Shown here one piece after another: positions 33,701 to 45,593 of a DNA stretch of 64,000 nucleotides; the first letter of the stretch is position 1, and every line of letters begins with the position of its first letter. The DNA comes from Artemisia argyi (Eukaryota > Streptophyta > Magnoliopsida > Asterales > Asteraceae). The stretch lies in the NCBI GenBank assembly GCA_030686995.1, contig CM060702.1:62407340-62471339 (forward strand), in the 5' to 3' direction. Both the position numbers and the translations under genes were made by a program. The notes under the pieces are model-generated. The model was not told where the DNA came from. It saw only the letters and a list, made by a program, of their open reading frames with translations, and searched no databases.

Positions 33701-34493
33701 CAGCGGGATTTCCTGATCCTTCACCCTGAACATTTTGCACAAGTTGCACCATAGATGGTGTAAGATTTGTATGTGTGCCTGAAAAACCTTTACCATGTTT
33801 AAGCAAGAAAGTAAAAGTTTTGGAAACCAATTTGGGAGCATCATAAGTAGCAGTATGTGATCTGAAATTGGTAAGTTGGTTTTCAATAAAGAGCTGGATA
33901 AATCATGGATAGAGCAAGTAAGAACCAGACTCTTTAACACTTTTAACAATCCCCTCCAAAATCATGTTTGAAAAATTAAATGGATGACATTTGCTTAAGC
34001 ATACCATAGCAGAAGCAATAGTAGTACTAAACTCATGCCACCCAGAAGTTTTAGGACTCAAACAATGAAGGAGAAGGTGTACCAAAAACTTGTATTGAGG
34101 ACAGAGGAGAGCCTTTTGAAATTTTAAATTTGTATGTCTTCCCTCATACCCCAAAGCATTTAAACCTTCAAAAATAGCAGAATTGGCAAGACAAATGGTC
34201 TCTGTTTCATCATCTAAGAGAAGAGTTTCCCTTATAGAAGATTCAGTTACATGAATCTTTTGACCATCTACTATAGCACTGACATATTTTTCCTCATTCA
34301 TAGTTTTTACTTTAGCAGTAAGCCAAAACTGTTTGATGTAGGAAACAAATATTGTAGGATTCACAGTGAGTGCATACCTAAGAGAAGTAGCATTCAAAAA
34401 TTTTACCATATCTGTGAAACCTTCAGGAACCAACTCTTCATCCAAAATAATCACACTATTGTGCTGCTCTGCCCAGGTACGTGTACAATCCAT
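30797..34493 (-). pseudogene. Sirevirus ORF3 (env-like position), copy B, broken
   Basis: Starts MDCTRTWAEQHNSV at 34493; the first 196 codons are open to 33903. Then come frames at 32703-33830 (Ser/Thr-rich linker, SPLGPGHTGQSDE repeats, coiled coil near 33050-33200), 32440-32721, 31849-32163 (charged helix rich in EEQQ/KERAAKE), 31490-31786, 31136-31456 (FLRFQQMLYYFDREDVDDLW) and 30797-31120 (KWRLFQDSGIHVLDIG to VWKHPPSV). Order and length match copy A. Stops and frameshifts separate the pieces. No known enzyme motif and no obvious signal peptide or transmembrane anchor, so true envelope function is not supported. Role unknown. Confidence 0.75.
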
Positions 34494-34807
34494 GAATTAG
34501 GGTTTTGAGAAATTGGGGATAATTGACTTTGAGAAGAATGGAGTGTTAGGGTTTTTGAGAACTTTAATTTTGAGCGTGTAAAAACCAATTATGAAGATTA
34601 ATTAGGTTTTAAACGGATATGTAGAAGTTACACATTCCACCCTCTCACTTTCAACCGTAGCAGCATAACCATGTCATCCACAACTAGCAGCAGAATGAAA
34701 CAACTAGCGGCAGAGTAAGTTTAAGCCAACAGCAGAGTTGACTAATCAAACTTGGTCAAAAAGTCAAGAACCCTCAACAATAAATGCGCTTGATACTCCA
34801 TAATCCC
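34494..34807. other. Divergent intergenic region, copy B
   Basis: About 310 bp between the ORF3 start and the TATA box of the antisense ORF. It contains AGCAGCAGA-type motifs and has no ORF. Its position suggests a shared or bidirectional control region. Confidence 0.4.
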
Positions 34808-34815
34808 TATAAAAA
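34808..34815 (+). promoter_or_regulatory. TATA box of the antisense ORF, copy B
   Basis: TATAAAAA is followed by a CT/CAA-rich leader (TCTTTTCTCTAAATCAACAC) and an ATG 116 bp downstream. The same layout is present in copy A. Confidence 0.65.
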
Positions 34816-34923
34816 CGGACTAAATCTTTTCTCTAAATCAACACAATCAAACCCTAATTACAATCAAGAACGCCAATCTTGCAATCAAAAACGCCAATCA
34901 CCCAAATCAAATCTTCAATAATC

Positions 34924-35400
34924 ATGAAATCTTCTGCCGAAATTATCAACATCTCATCCGATTCATCTTCTAAGGATGAAGCAACCTTTGAAACCTATGT
35001 ACCTCCATTCCGACCTCCTTACAATGGATGTAGAACCAAGGAGCAAGCACACAAGAGGAAGCACGATCTCCCTTTTTTCAAAGATCTTTTAAACTTGAAT
35101 CAAACCCCAAGCACTTCTAGGGGTAAAAAGGTTATGTCTCCCAAGTCTCCATCGTCTTCAGAATCATCAGAAGACCCTTCTTGGATCCCGATAAGACCTC
35201 CATCTCCAAGGGAACTTGTTTCCCCCTTTATCTGTACTTCATCTGATGAGGATGAGCCACACAACAATCCACCTTCTACATTTGAAAGACCAGAATCTTC
35301 AAGGCCAAGACCCAAGACATCAGCCAAGACAAGGAAGACAAACCCTCATCTTCCTAAGGAAAGAAAGATTGTACTTGGGCTTCCATGCCCTAGAAATTGA
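34924..35400 (+). CDS. Antisense accessory ORF of the Sirevirus (158 aa, unknown function)
   Basis: An open frame on the strand opposite to gag, pol and ORF3, placed between pol (ends 35756) and ORF3 (starts 34493). The ATG at 34924 was chosen because copy A has its ATG at the matching codon; an upstream TTG extends the frame but is not a plausible start. Features: EIINISSDSSSKDE (residues 6-19), which looks like a SUMO-interacting motif; a conserved block VPPFRPPYNG and KEQAHKRKHD; Ser/Pro-rich SPKSPSSSESSEDPSW; an acidic TSSDEDEP patch; a basic C-terminus ending GLPCPRN. No known domain is recognised. Compared with copy A, codons 95-105 show eight silent and two conservative replacement differences, which suggests past selection on protein. 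It has its own TATA box. Whether it is viral-type, captured from the host or regulatory is unknown. Confidence 0.6.
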   Translation: MKSSAEIINISSDSSSKDEATFETYVPPFRPPYNGCRTKEQAHKRKHDLPFFKDLLNLNQTPSTSRGKKVMSPKSPSSSESSEDPSWIPIRPPSPRELVSPFICTSSDEDEPHNNPPSTFERPESSRPRPKTSAKTRKTNPHLPKERKIVLGLPCPRN

Positions 35401-35755
35401 TGTTTGTAGTCTTTTAGTTTCATCTTGTTATGTAACAGTCTTTTGTAGTTTCTGAAGTGATGTGGATGTACTCTTTTGATTTCTGATTAGTTGTACTATG
35501 TTTGTGATGAATGATGAAAGTTTACTTCTTGTTTTGTTTACTTGTCAATCATCAACTAACATCTTTTAAACTTGTGCCTGCAAAAGGTTAGTCCAAACAC
35601 CACAAAACATACAAACATATGTAGTAGCAGTAGAGTTAAATAGCAGCAGAGTACATTCCAACTTAATCATATGCTTCTTAAGAAGCAGCAGAAACAGAGG
35701 AACAAACAGCACAAGACCTTTACACACTTTACAAAAACAAAGAGAGATAAAATTT
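35401..35755. other. Spacer between antisense ORF and pol, copy B
   Basis: The 3' flank of the antisense ORF, rich in TTTTGTAGT-like and AGCAGCAGA motifs. Its copy A counterpart is 26003-26395. No ORF, and no convincing poly(A) signal could be assigned. Confidence 0.5.
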
Positions 35756-36385
35756 TCAAAGATTTATCATACCAATATTTGCAATTAAAAATTGAAACCT
35801 CCCCACATCAAAGTGTTTAGTGAGAAGATCAGCAACATTGTTATCAGTATGAATTTTGAAAATTTGAATTAACTTCTTTTCGTAGCAATCCCTTATGAAG
35901 TGATGTCTTATCTCAATATGTTTTGTCTTAGAATGAAAAACAACATTTTTAATTATGCAAAGTGTGCTGTTGTTATCAATATGAATTTTGGTCTTCATGA
36001 AATTGTACCCATAGTCCAGTAGTTGATTTTGCATCCAAAGCACTTGACCACAGCAACTTGAAGCAGCCACATACTCAGCTTCAGTTGTAGAATTTGCAAC
36101 CACTTTTTGTTTCTTGCATTGCCATGACACCAATCTGTTTCCTAGAAATTGACAACCACCAGTTGTAGACTTTCTATCCAAGCAAGCACCAGCATAGTCA
36201 CTGTCTGAATATGCCACCAAATCAAAAGGTGAATCCTTAGGATACCATAGGCCCAATTTGGGTTGATGCCTTAGATACCTAAAAATTCTCTTCACTGCAT
36301 TGAGATGTGATTCTTTGGGACATACTTGGAATCTTGCACAGGCACACACATCAAACATATTATCAGGCCTTGATGCCGTAAGATA
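35756..36385 (-). pseudogene. Copy B RT C-terminus and RNase H
   Basis: Continuation of pol after the solo LTR. Starts at [20 protein letters not shown], then YSDSDYAGACLDRKS, STTEAEYVAASSCCGQ and TKHIEIRHHFIRDC, ending with the usual NVADLLTK block. The RNase H frame is open with expected length. It is separated from the rest of RT by the insertion at 36386-39860, between SLMYL and TASRP. Confidence 0.9.
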
Positions 36386-39300
36386 TGTAATAATTCGCAA
36401 TTTCAGGTTAATTACTATTCCCGGAAATTTTACTATTCACTTTTACTATTCATTTTACTATTCATTTTTACTATTCATTTTTCCCGAAATTTTCTCGAAA
36501 GTTGATTTTTATTTGATATTCTCGAGTGATAAATCATTTCCATGGCAAATTAAATGTTTGACATTCGTCAGATCATTTTCGTGAAAGTTATTAAGGAATT
36601 ACACGTTTTAGGGTAAAACGTCATTCAGAAATTCTACGCACAACGAAACTCGACCGCGTTAAGTGACCCCGCATCGGAAAAATGTTTGACACACTCATGA
36701 TTTATTTGAGAATAAATCATGACTGAGAAAAACATGACCAAAAATAAACCTCGGCCGTGAAAAACTGGAATTTTCAGTTTTAAGCGTTTTTACTCAGCCG
36801 TAACCTTAGCCTATACCTGCACCTCGTTTCTAAAAAGATTTGAGTTTTCAACTTATTAGAAAAAGTCAACATATTTTTCCCTCCTCCTTTGACCAAAAAT
36901 CATCCCTTGATTTTATAAGTCATTCCTTGATTTTTAGGCTTACGGTTTGATGTCTAAAAGACATTTAATACCAACCGACACTAGACTGAGCCCAGTCTAG
37001 ACATTATAAGTCATTTTAAATCATTTTTATCCTATTAGAAAAGTAACATTTTACTTTTCTCAATTTTACGCAATATTCGTACATTTTACGTATTACGCGT
37101 TTTAGACCCGTGTTTCCAGTTTTAGCAGGGTTTTACCACCCCAATGGAACCTACCACTCATTTTATATTTTATTATGGAGTATTATGACATGTTTAACCA
37201 TTCTTCCAAGTTTTGTATTTTTACGATACCCGGTTTTACGTTTCGTGGCTTAACCATTTACGGTTAGCATTTTACGGAGTCAAAACATACTAGATATCTT
37301 GGATAATATCATCACAAGTCAAACCTTCCTCCCCAAGCTTAGAAAACCGCCTCTAGGAGGGGGATTCACACTAGGTGGCTTGATCTCATGCTAGTAGGCC
37401 TTGGATTCATCCATGTGTTATACTTGGTCTCCAAGGTTGGACTAGTCAACTAAACTAACGTCCTCAAGACCTTATTTAAGCCTCTCCTCCCCCTCCTTGG
37501 CCATTCAAACGTCCCACACACACCAACACCATCTCCTTTGCTCATTCTCTTCCAAGTTTCATGCAAGATTCAAGAGCATAACAACACATAAACCCTAGTT
37601 TGGTTTTGATTCATCAAACTACTTCCAATCCCTAGAATACTTTGGTGATTCTCTTGAGTTTGAATCCACTCAAGTCACCTCAACTTTCATCATCCATCTT
37701 TCAAGATTACAAGAGTAGAAAGATTGCATGAAGTGAAGTGGGTTGAAGCAAGTCTATCAAAGTCCTATCCTTACATGTTAACTTCCTTTCATCTTTGAAA
37801 GCCAAAAGTTGTAAGCCAAACCCTAACATGCTTCTTGTTGAATAATCATGTTCATGTTATTTACATATTATTCATGCTATATTATGTCTTGTATTCATGT
37901 CCATGATGTATAAAAGTGAGTAAAACAAGTTGTAGTAATTGATTGACAAGATAAATTATTAAAACAAGTAAACTAGTGACTTTCTTGGAAAGACCTGATC
38001 AAAATGGTAAAATTATGATATTGGATCATTACATATTACAGTAGAGGACTTAACAAGGAAACCATAGCAATTTGAACCACCTAAAACGAGTATACGAGTC
38101 AAAAGTTACGCCCATTTGAAGTTACCAAAGATTTGCGGCAAAACTGCCTAAACCATACTGTTTTGCATTCTGACTTTTTGAAAGTCACCCTTCTGGTCCA
38201 ATTCATCAAAAAGTTAAAACACGAAAGTTGTCCGGAACGCCGTTTTCGTTCAGGAAGAAAGAAGCTCGAGCCCTGAAAATGCTTTCCGAGTGATAATTTC
38301 TTCAAATTCTAAACAGCCCATTTTTAGACCAAAGTCATTATATATAGGTTATGGTTTAAAAGGAACAAGAGGTCTTATGACCTATAATCAAGACCACAAC
38401 CATGGCTAGAGCCAAGGTTGAGTCTCATGACCATGGAACAAGGACCAAAGGTCATGGCAAGGCCATGACGAAATGACCATGTAAGCTTACTTAGGCGTAA
38501 ACATGAAACAAAGAGTTGACGATAACTTGAACAAACAATTTGGATCTACTTCACTTAAAAGGAACCATGAGATAATACAAAGAAAAATGGTCATACAAAA
38601 CTTATGAAACATCCCCTAATAACAATCTTCATGTAAAAATAAACTTTCCTAAGTTTATTCAAATATCGGACATGTAACTTTTCGGATCAAAACTTATATC
38701 TATATATTTTATCAACTACTACAATAGTAGGGAGCCTCATGTGAGGAGTTCATTATGTAAGCCGTCGAGATGAGTTGTGGATTTACGAATTAAAGTGTCC
38801 TGGCTCCTCGAACGCTTACTAACATGACTTCTGAATTATGTCGGCCCGAACGGTAGTAAACGATATATAAAACATACATGTTTCATAAATCATTTCTTTC
38901 AAAGACTTACACTATACATCATACCACATCATGGACTAAATGCAAGATATTTATATGGGCACTTATTCATATTCTTTACTCCGATCCTAAGTCGCAACAT
39001 TCTATTATAGGTTGCTCGTAGAAACCTACACGATCCAACCATTACCTTCATTGCTTGCTATCTTACTTAAGGTGAGTTCATAGCCCCACTTTCCATTACT
39101 TAATTGTTTTACAAACCCTTGGGGGGAATACATGCTATTTTTAACCGAGCACAATGTTTTTAAATTGTATACTTGCCTGATTGTTTTATTATCACTAAGT
39201 ACCAGCCTTGCTAAACCGAGATCCTTTATTATGAACCATTTAGTCACTAGCAATAGTGAGCGCGAATATTGTGAATAGGCCTATTGGGATTGACGAATCC

Positions 39301-39860
39301 CATTTGTATTGACTAAGTTCAAACAAATGCACTAATATTTGAGATTTAGGTATGTTAGCAAAGTACCTACCGGGATAAATCTGCCGATCGATATTGGTAC
39401 ACGTTAACGTTTTGGTGTCATAAGCTTAGTGTATAATACATTTTATGGGCGTATAATAACGTAGCCTGCCTGTTTTGTTTTCCAAACATTGGTGTGAGTC
39501 TATAGCTCACACTACCAACATATTGTGTTCAAACATTAAACAAACTCTATGAATATCACTCAACCTTTGTGTTGACCTCTCAAGCATGTATTTCAGGTTC
39601 ATGACGATCAAGGATGGCACGGAAGGGCACGGATACTCAAGAGGGCTATAAATTTTATTATCATTCAAAACTCATTTAATGTAAATTGTAAACATGGAAC
39701 CATTTGGGACCTCATTTTGTAATCTATGATATTTATACAATTTGAATGATAAATCTTTTAAAACGACTCAATTGGAGTTCGTTTTATATTATTGTGACTA
39801 TTGTGCCGTCGAGTAACACCCAGTTTGAATTCCGCTGCATCATGAATTGGGGGTGTTACA
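36386..39860 (+). mobile_element. Solo LTR of a gypsy-type element (3475 bp)
   Basis: Starts TGTAATAATTCGC, ends GGGGGTGTTACA, and is flanked by perfect AGATA duplications (36381-36385 and 39861-39865). There is no PBS, PPT or coding sequence, so it is a solo LTR left by LTR-LTR recombination. It shares ACTATTCAY repeats at 36411-36482 with the array and Tekay LTRs. It also has a donor-like AAG/GTGAGTTCATAGCCCC (39072) and acceptor-like TGTATTTCAG (39596), and the end GGGTGTTACA. A hairpin GGGATT-GACG-AATCCC lies near 39288-39303. It inactivates copy B RT. Confidence 0.93.
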
Positions 39861-42850
39861 AGATACATCAAAGAGCCAATCATGGATCTGTACAAGTGAA
39901 CATCTACTTCTTTTCCATTTTCATCCTTCAACAAAGGTTTGCTGGTATCCATGGTTGTCTTAGCGGGCTTAGCATCTTCAAATCCAAACTTCTTCAAAAT
40001 TTCATTGACATACTTATCCTGACTAATAAATATGCCATCTTCCTTTTGTACCACTTGTAGTCCAAAGAAGAAGTTGAGTTCTCCCATTGAACTCATAGCA
40101 AACTTATCCTTCATAAGCTTCTCAAAATCAACACACATAGCCCTGTTTGTAGAACCAAAGATGATGTCATCTACATAGATTTGAACCAGTAAAATATCAT
40201 CTTTTTGTCTTTTGAGAAACAAAGTCTTGTCAATCTTTCCTCTACTAAACCCAGAGTCTAACAAATATGTTGACAAGGTATCATACCAAGCTCTAGGAGC
40301 TTGATGTAAACCATACATTACTCTATTCACCTTGTAAACTTTGTCAGGATAATCAGGGTCTTCAAAACCAGGTGTTTGAGACACATAAACTTCTTCTGTA
40401 ATGGTCCCATAAAGGAAAGCACTCTTTACATCCATCTGATACACTACAAAGTCTTTATATGAAGTATAAGCCAAGAATAGTCTAATGGCTTCTATTCTTA
40501 CCACTGGTGCAAATACCTCATCATAGTCAAGTCCCTCTTGTTGTGTGTATCCTTGAGCTACTAACCTAGCCTTATTTCTGATGACTATCCCCCTTTTATC
40601 TCTTTTACATCTGAAAACCCATTTAGTGCCGATCACTCTTTTTCCATTTGGCAAATCAACCAAAGTCCATACCTCTTGTAGTTTGAATTGCAGAAGCTCA
40701 TCTTGCATTGCTTCCACCCAACTTGCTTCTTGTAAGGCTTTGTAAGTGTTCTTGGGTTCAATTTGAGACAAAAAGCAGGCAAACAAGTAATTTTGTAGAT
40801 CTTTGTGACTGTTTCTTTGATGCAGAGATCTTGCAAAGAAACTTTGATGTTGAAGATCTTTGAGCTCTTTAGTCATTTTTCTTGTTTGTACAGATGATTT
40901 TAGATCACTGAGAATTTGTTCTTTTGGATGATCCTTGTGAACTCTTGTAGTGGTAGTGGGACTAACAGGAATGTTGACTTCCAAATTAGTGAAATCTACC
41001 TCAGCTCCAAATAATTTACCATCAAGAGCTTCATCATCTGTGTCTTCATAGATATTCTCTAGAGGAGGCATATTTGGATCATCAGGATAGTTTGGATCAT
41101 CAAAAGATCTACCCTGAGTGTCCAAAGAAGAAAATTGTGATGTAGAAGCAGAGTTAATAGGCTTGGCAGCAGAATTGATTTAAGCAGTAGTTGCCTGTTT
41201 TAGTCTAGCAGTAGAGTCTTCTGAGTCAGCAGTAGAGTCTTCTGTCCTTGTAGGAGAGACATCAACAACCACTTTTGGAGCTTCATTTGCTATCATTTTT
41301 GCATAAATAGGAATTTCAACATCTGCTTCAGCTTCCTTAGGCTTCTCTTGAGTAACAACATCTTCTTGATCTTTCTGTAAGGGAAAGAAAGTTGGACCAA
41401 CCTTCAGTTTCTCAATCAAAACAATGTCTTCTTGTGGTTTGTCAGTGTCAACACTAGCAATAACTGGTACATAGTTCATTGTTTTGGTAAGAATGTCAAC
41501 ATTAAACATCCAATCAGGTCCTTTTCCTTCAACATTAGATGTGTTCTCACTAAATGTGATATGCAAATTCTCCTCCACATGTTTGGTTCTCTTATTATAT
41601 ACTCTGAAAGCTTTACTCTGTACAGAGTAACCAACCAAATAACCTTCATCAGCTTTCTCTTCAAACTTGCCTAACTGATCCTAAGTATTTAGAATAGTAA
41701 CAGGACATCCAAATGGCTTGAGAAAATCAATCAATGGTTTCTTCCCATGAAAAAGCTCATATAGAGTTTTGTTGTGAGGCTTCACTACCTTACTCCTGGT
41801 TTGCACAAAACATGAAGTGTTTACATCTTCAGCCCAAAAAGGTATAGGTAATTTAGAATCAGATAACATTGTTCTTGTAGCCTCAATAAGTGTCCTATTT
41901 CTTCTCTCTGCAACACCATTCTGTTGTGGAGTTCTTGCAACACTGTACTGTCTTAGAATTCCTTTTCCCACACATAATTGATTCATCACACTATTCTTGA
42001 ACTCAGTACCATTGTCACATCTGATAATTTTCACTCTGTGGTTGTGCAGGTTTTCAACTCTTGTAATGAATTCCTTAAGTACCTCTGGGGTTTCATCTTT
42101 AGTGGCTAAGAAGAACACCCAAGTGAACCTGCTGAAGTCATCTGTGACAACTAGGTAATATGACTTCTTGTTCAAACTTTTCACAAACACAGGCCCAAAT
42201 AAATCCATGTGAAGTAAATGCAAGGGCTCTGTATTTGTGTTCACTGTCTTTGACTTGAATGAAACTCTGTGTTGTTTACCCTTTTGACAAGCAACACAAG
42301 TCTCACAATTTTCAAACAACTTTGTGGGCATGCCTCTCACAATATTTCCTTTCATCAACTTGTTCATTGTCTTGTAGTTCAGATGCCCAAGTCTTCTATG
42401 CCATAATTTGGACTCACCAATAGTGGCTTTTGCAATCAGACAAGTTAAAGCTCTTTTGGGAACAATGTTCTTAATATGGTCACTGTATATATTTTCATTT
42501 CTAGGGACCTTCAATAGCACAAATTTATCATCTGGCAGTTGAAAATCAGGAGAAAGGATCATACATTTAGTGTTTGTAAAAAGAAAAAAATTCCTTTTGT
42601 CACACATTTGTGAGACACTAAAGAGATGAAACTTAAGTCCTTTCACAAGAAACACCTTCTCAAATTCCAAATTTCCTGTTCTTAAAGTGCCTCTACCAAT
42701 AATCTTTCCACCTTGAGGATCATTCCCAAAAGCAACATAACCACCTTCAAAAGCCTCAAAGTCTTCAAGTTGAGACTCATCTCCTGTCATTTGTCCGGAG
42801 CATCCACTATCAACTATTACCATATCTTTAAGATCATCCAGTAGATTACC
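39861..42850 (-). pseudogene. Copy B pol: protease, integrase and RT N-terminal part
   Basis: Begins after the acceptor-like CAG with VQGNLLDDLKDMVIVDSGCS (intact protease DSG). Then come the GAG-pre-integrase block with HRRLGHLNYKTM and CVACQKGK, and the integrase core (HMDLFGPVF, CDNGTEFKN, GVAERRNRTLIE). RT has [11 protein letters not shown] and [11 protein letters not shown]. Two nonsense codons break it: TAG at 41681 (AAG in copy A) and TAA near 41178-41180 (TCA in copy A). RT is then cut by the solo LTR. Except for these changes the frame is well kept. Confidence 0.9.
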
Positions 42851-42871
42851 CTGCACATGAAAGTAGAGAAA

Positions 42872-45507
42872 TTAGTTTCTCTTGGGGACCCAAGCCATTA
42901 CTGACTTGGATCTTCCTTGTGCATCAACATAGTTAAATTTCTTTAAATCACTTGATGCACTGTTGTTTTTGGAAACATTGTTTGTAACAGTTGATTTTGG
43001 TTTCCAAACCCAACAAGCTGAGGGCTTAACAACATAAAAATGATTTCCAACAACTGTATTTGATAAAACTTTTGTCCCAGAAGTAAAAAGTTTTGTACTA
43101 GCAGCAGATTGCTTACTAGCAGCATAATGCTTACTAGCAGCAGAGTGCTTACTAGCAGTAGAGCCAGCAACAGAACCAGTTGTGGTTTTAAAAACACCAT
43201 TTGATTTAGTAGCATAAATGGATCTAGTTGCACCAGATCTTAATAAAACAGCCCTAGGAATCATGTTTCTATTAGGATGAGGGTGAGTATTGTTATTAAC
43301 ATATTTGTGATTCACCCTAGAATATTGATTCCAAACAGGTTTCTTGTGGTCAGGACAACTATTAATCAAATGTTCAAAGCTACCACATTTATAACAAGCC
43401 TTTTTCTTTAATTGAAACTCACTACCTAATTTGTTAGAAACTAGGTTATTAAAGTTTCTCTGATTTCCCCCAGGCTTATTATTAAAACAATTCATTCTAT
43501 CTCTAGAAATCTCATTATATTCAACCATTCTCCTAGAGATGCCTTTACCTAACATAGGTCTCACAAACTTCACCTGTTCAATTTTAGGTTCAACTTTTGT
43601 ATGAATTTCTTTCTTTTCTACTTTTTGTTCTAGTTCAACATGTTCCTTTTCCTCATCACTATCTGAGTACCAGTCTTTAATAATAGGAGCATCAGGAAAT
43701 TTTCTGCCTTCTTCCTTAGGTGTTTCTAAGATATTTGTACTGGATTCACCTACAGGTTTTTCAATATCTAGCTTACTAATAAAAGACATTTCTTTTCCTG
43801 GTGGAGCATAGGCACTCTTAGCAGGAGGAGCAACCTCATTGTAACCTATTCTACTTCTTTTTCTCATCAGTGTACTTTCAATAGACTTATTAACTAAATC
43901 AGAAGCATATTGTTGTTTATTTACTCTTACTATATGTTTTTATTTATCAGCAAGAGCTACATCCCTATCTCTTTCTGCTTCTTCTAATTTATTCTTAAGA
44001 AACTCAATTTCACTATTTTTCTTAAAAATTTCAACATCTTGTTGGTTAATTTTATCTACATATTCTAACTCACACTCTTTTAGATACTCAAGTCTTCTTT
44101 CAACATTTTGAATACCTACTTTGTAACCTAAGTTATCAAGTTTTAGGTTTTCAACTTCTCTGATTAGACTCTCATTTCTAGACTTAAGTTCTTCTACTAT
44201 ATCAGCACATGACTTAAAAGAACACACAGATAAATCAGAATCATTGGATACCTCAGATTCAGATCCAGAGGATGATGCATAGGCCATAAGTGCAAAGTTA
44301 TTCACTTTAGGCTTGACTTGAGCCACCAAGGAAAAGTTTGGTTCTTCATCAGCCAAATCACTCCAATCATACTCTCCCAACCCATCACATGATACCAATG
44401 CAGTAGTGGTATTCTTTGTTTCTTCAGTGGTCTTCTTTGGAGCTTCAACACTTTTCTTTGGAGCTCTACATTCTCTGGCAAAATGACCCTTCCTGTTGCA
44501 GTTATAGCACTCTATCCTTGATTTATCAAAACCAACATTTTCTTTAGCCCTGTACTTGATTTCTCTTCCAGTTCTCTTCAAGAATTTTCTTGCCCTTAAG
44601 GTCAACATGGCCATTTGCCATTTAAGATCCATCTCTTCAAGATCATCAGGATCAAGTTGATCTAAATATTGATTAATGACCTGTGACCTTACAGTTGTAG
44701 TTAGATCAGCCAAGAATGCACACAAAGCAATATCACTGGTGAATTCTTATCATTTGAACTAGCAGCAGATCCATCAGCAGTAGATACTCCATAAGCAGTA
44801 GAGTGAGATTCTTTTGACCCTTTTGACTTTGAAGATACAAAGGCAAGATTTTCTGTACCAGAAGATGAAGTAGATGAAGAAGTCAATTCTGGTTCATACA
44901 CTCTTAAGTTGTTATAGAGACTTTCCAACTTCATAGTTTCAAAATCAGGCTTATTCCTCCAAACAACTGTGTGCATACTCCATTCAGGTGCAAGACTTCT
45001 GAGAAACTTGAGATTTACATCTTCTTGTGGAACCACATAGTCAACAAGCTTTAAATGACTGACAAGTTGATTGAGCCTGCTGTAAGTGCCATTAATCTTT
45101 TCGCCACTTTCAGCAGTAAAGTTCTCAAACTGATGCTTCAGCATATTTTTCCTTGACTTCTTAGTAGCATCATTCCCTCCAAACCTAAACTCAACAGCAT
45201 CCATCAAGTCTTTTGCAGTCTTACAACCATCAAAGTCCAACTGAAATTCATTAGGTATTCCCATTAAGAGAATACTGTGTGCCTTGATCTCCATCTTCCT
45301 CAAAGAATTCTCTTCAGCAGTCTTGATTGGTATCTCTTTTCCATCAACACCCTTCTTTGGTAAAGAGTCACCATTAATGATCACATTCTACATGTTAAAG
45401 TCAATCATGCGAATGTACTGTCTTATCCTCATCTTCCATAGCTCATATTCTCCAGGGTTGAGCATGGGAACCTTTGAAGCAGTCACCATATGTGTGTCAT
45501 CACCCAT
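42872..45507 (-). pseudogene. Copy B gag, broken
   Basis: The ATG at 45507 starts MGDDTHMVTASKVPMLNPGE, the usual N-terminus of this copia family (YELWKMRIRQYIRMI). A TAG replaces a Trp codon soon after. The main part (44701-45384) has the Gag core FRFGGNDATKKSRKN and LKHQFENF. A frameshift near 44715 leads to 43940-44725 with zinc knuckle CYNCNRKGHFAREC and a coiled coil. A TAA at 43940 precedes 42872-43867 with a second knuckle CYKCGSFEHLINSC and the C-terminus [13 protein letters not shown]. Two CCHC knuckles suit RNA packaging. Confidence 0.9.
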
Positions 45508-45579
45508 CTTCAGCAATTGATTTGGAACAGCAAACGTGCAAGGCACAGTTTCTTCTTGATTACGACTTCTAGATCACAG

Positions 45580-45591
45580 GCTCTGATACCA
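45580..45591 (-). other. Copy B primer binding site
   Basis: On the minus strand TGGTATCAGAGC, a perfect tRNA-iMet site, 2 nt from the 5' LTR. Confidence 0.95.
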
Positions 45592-45593
45592 CT

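Noticed and set aside
35100..35327. 75-codon minus-strand ORF overlapping the antisense accessory ORF
   Set aside because: Not supported in copy A. Silent differences follow the plus-strand frame.
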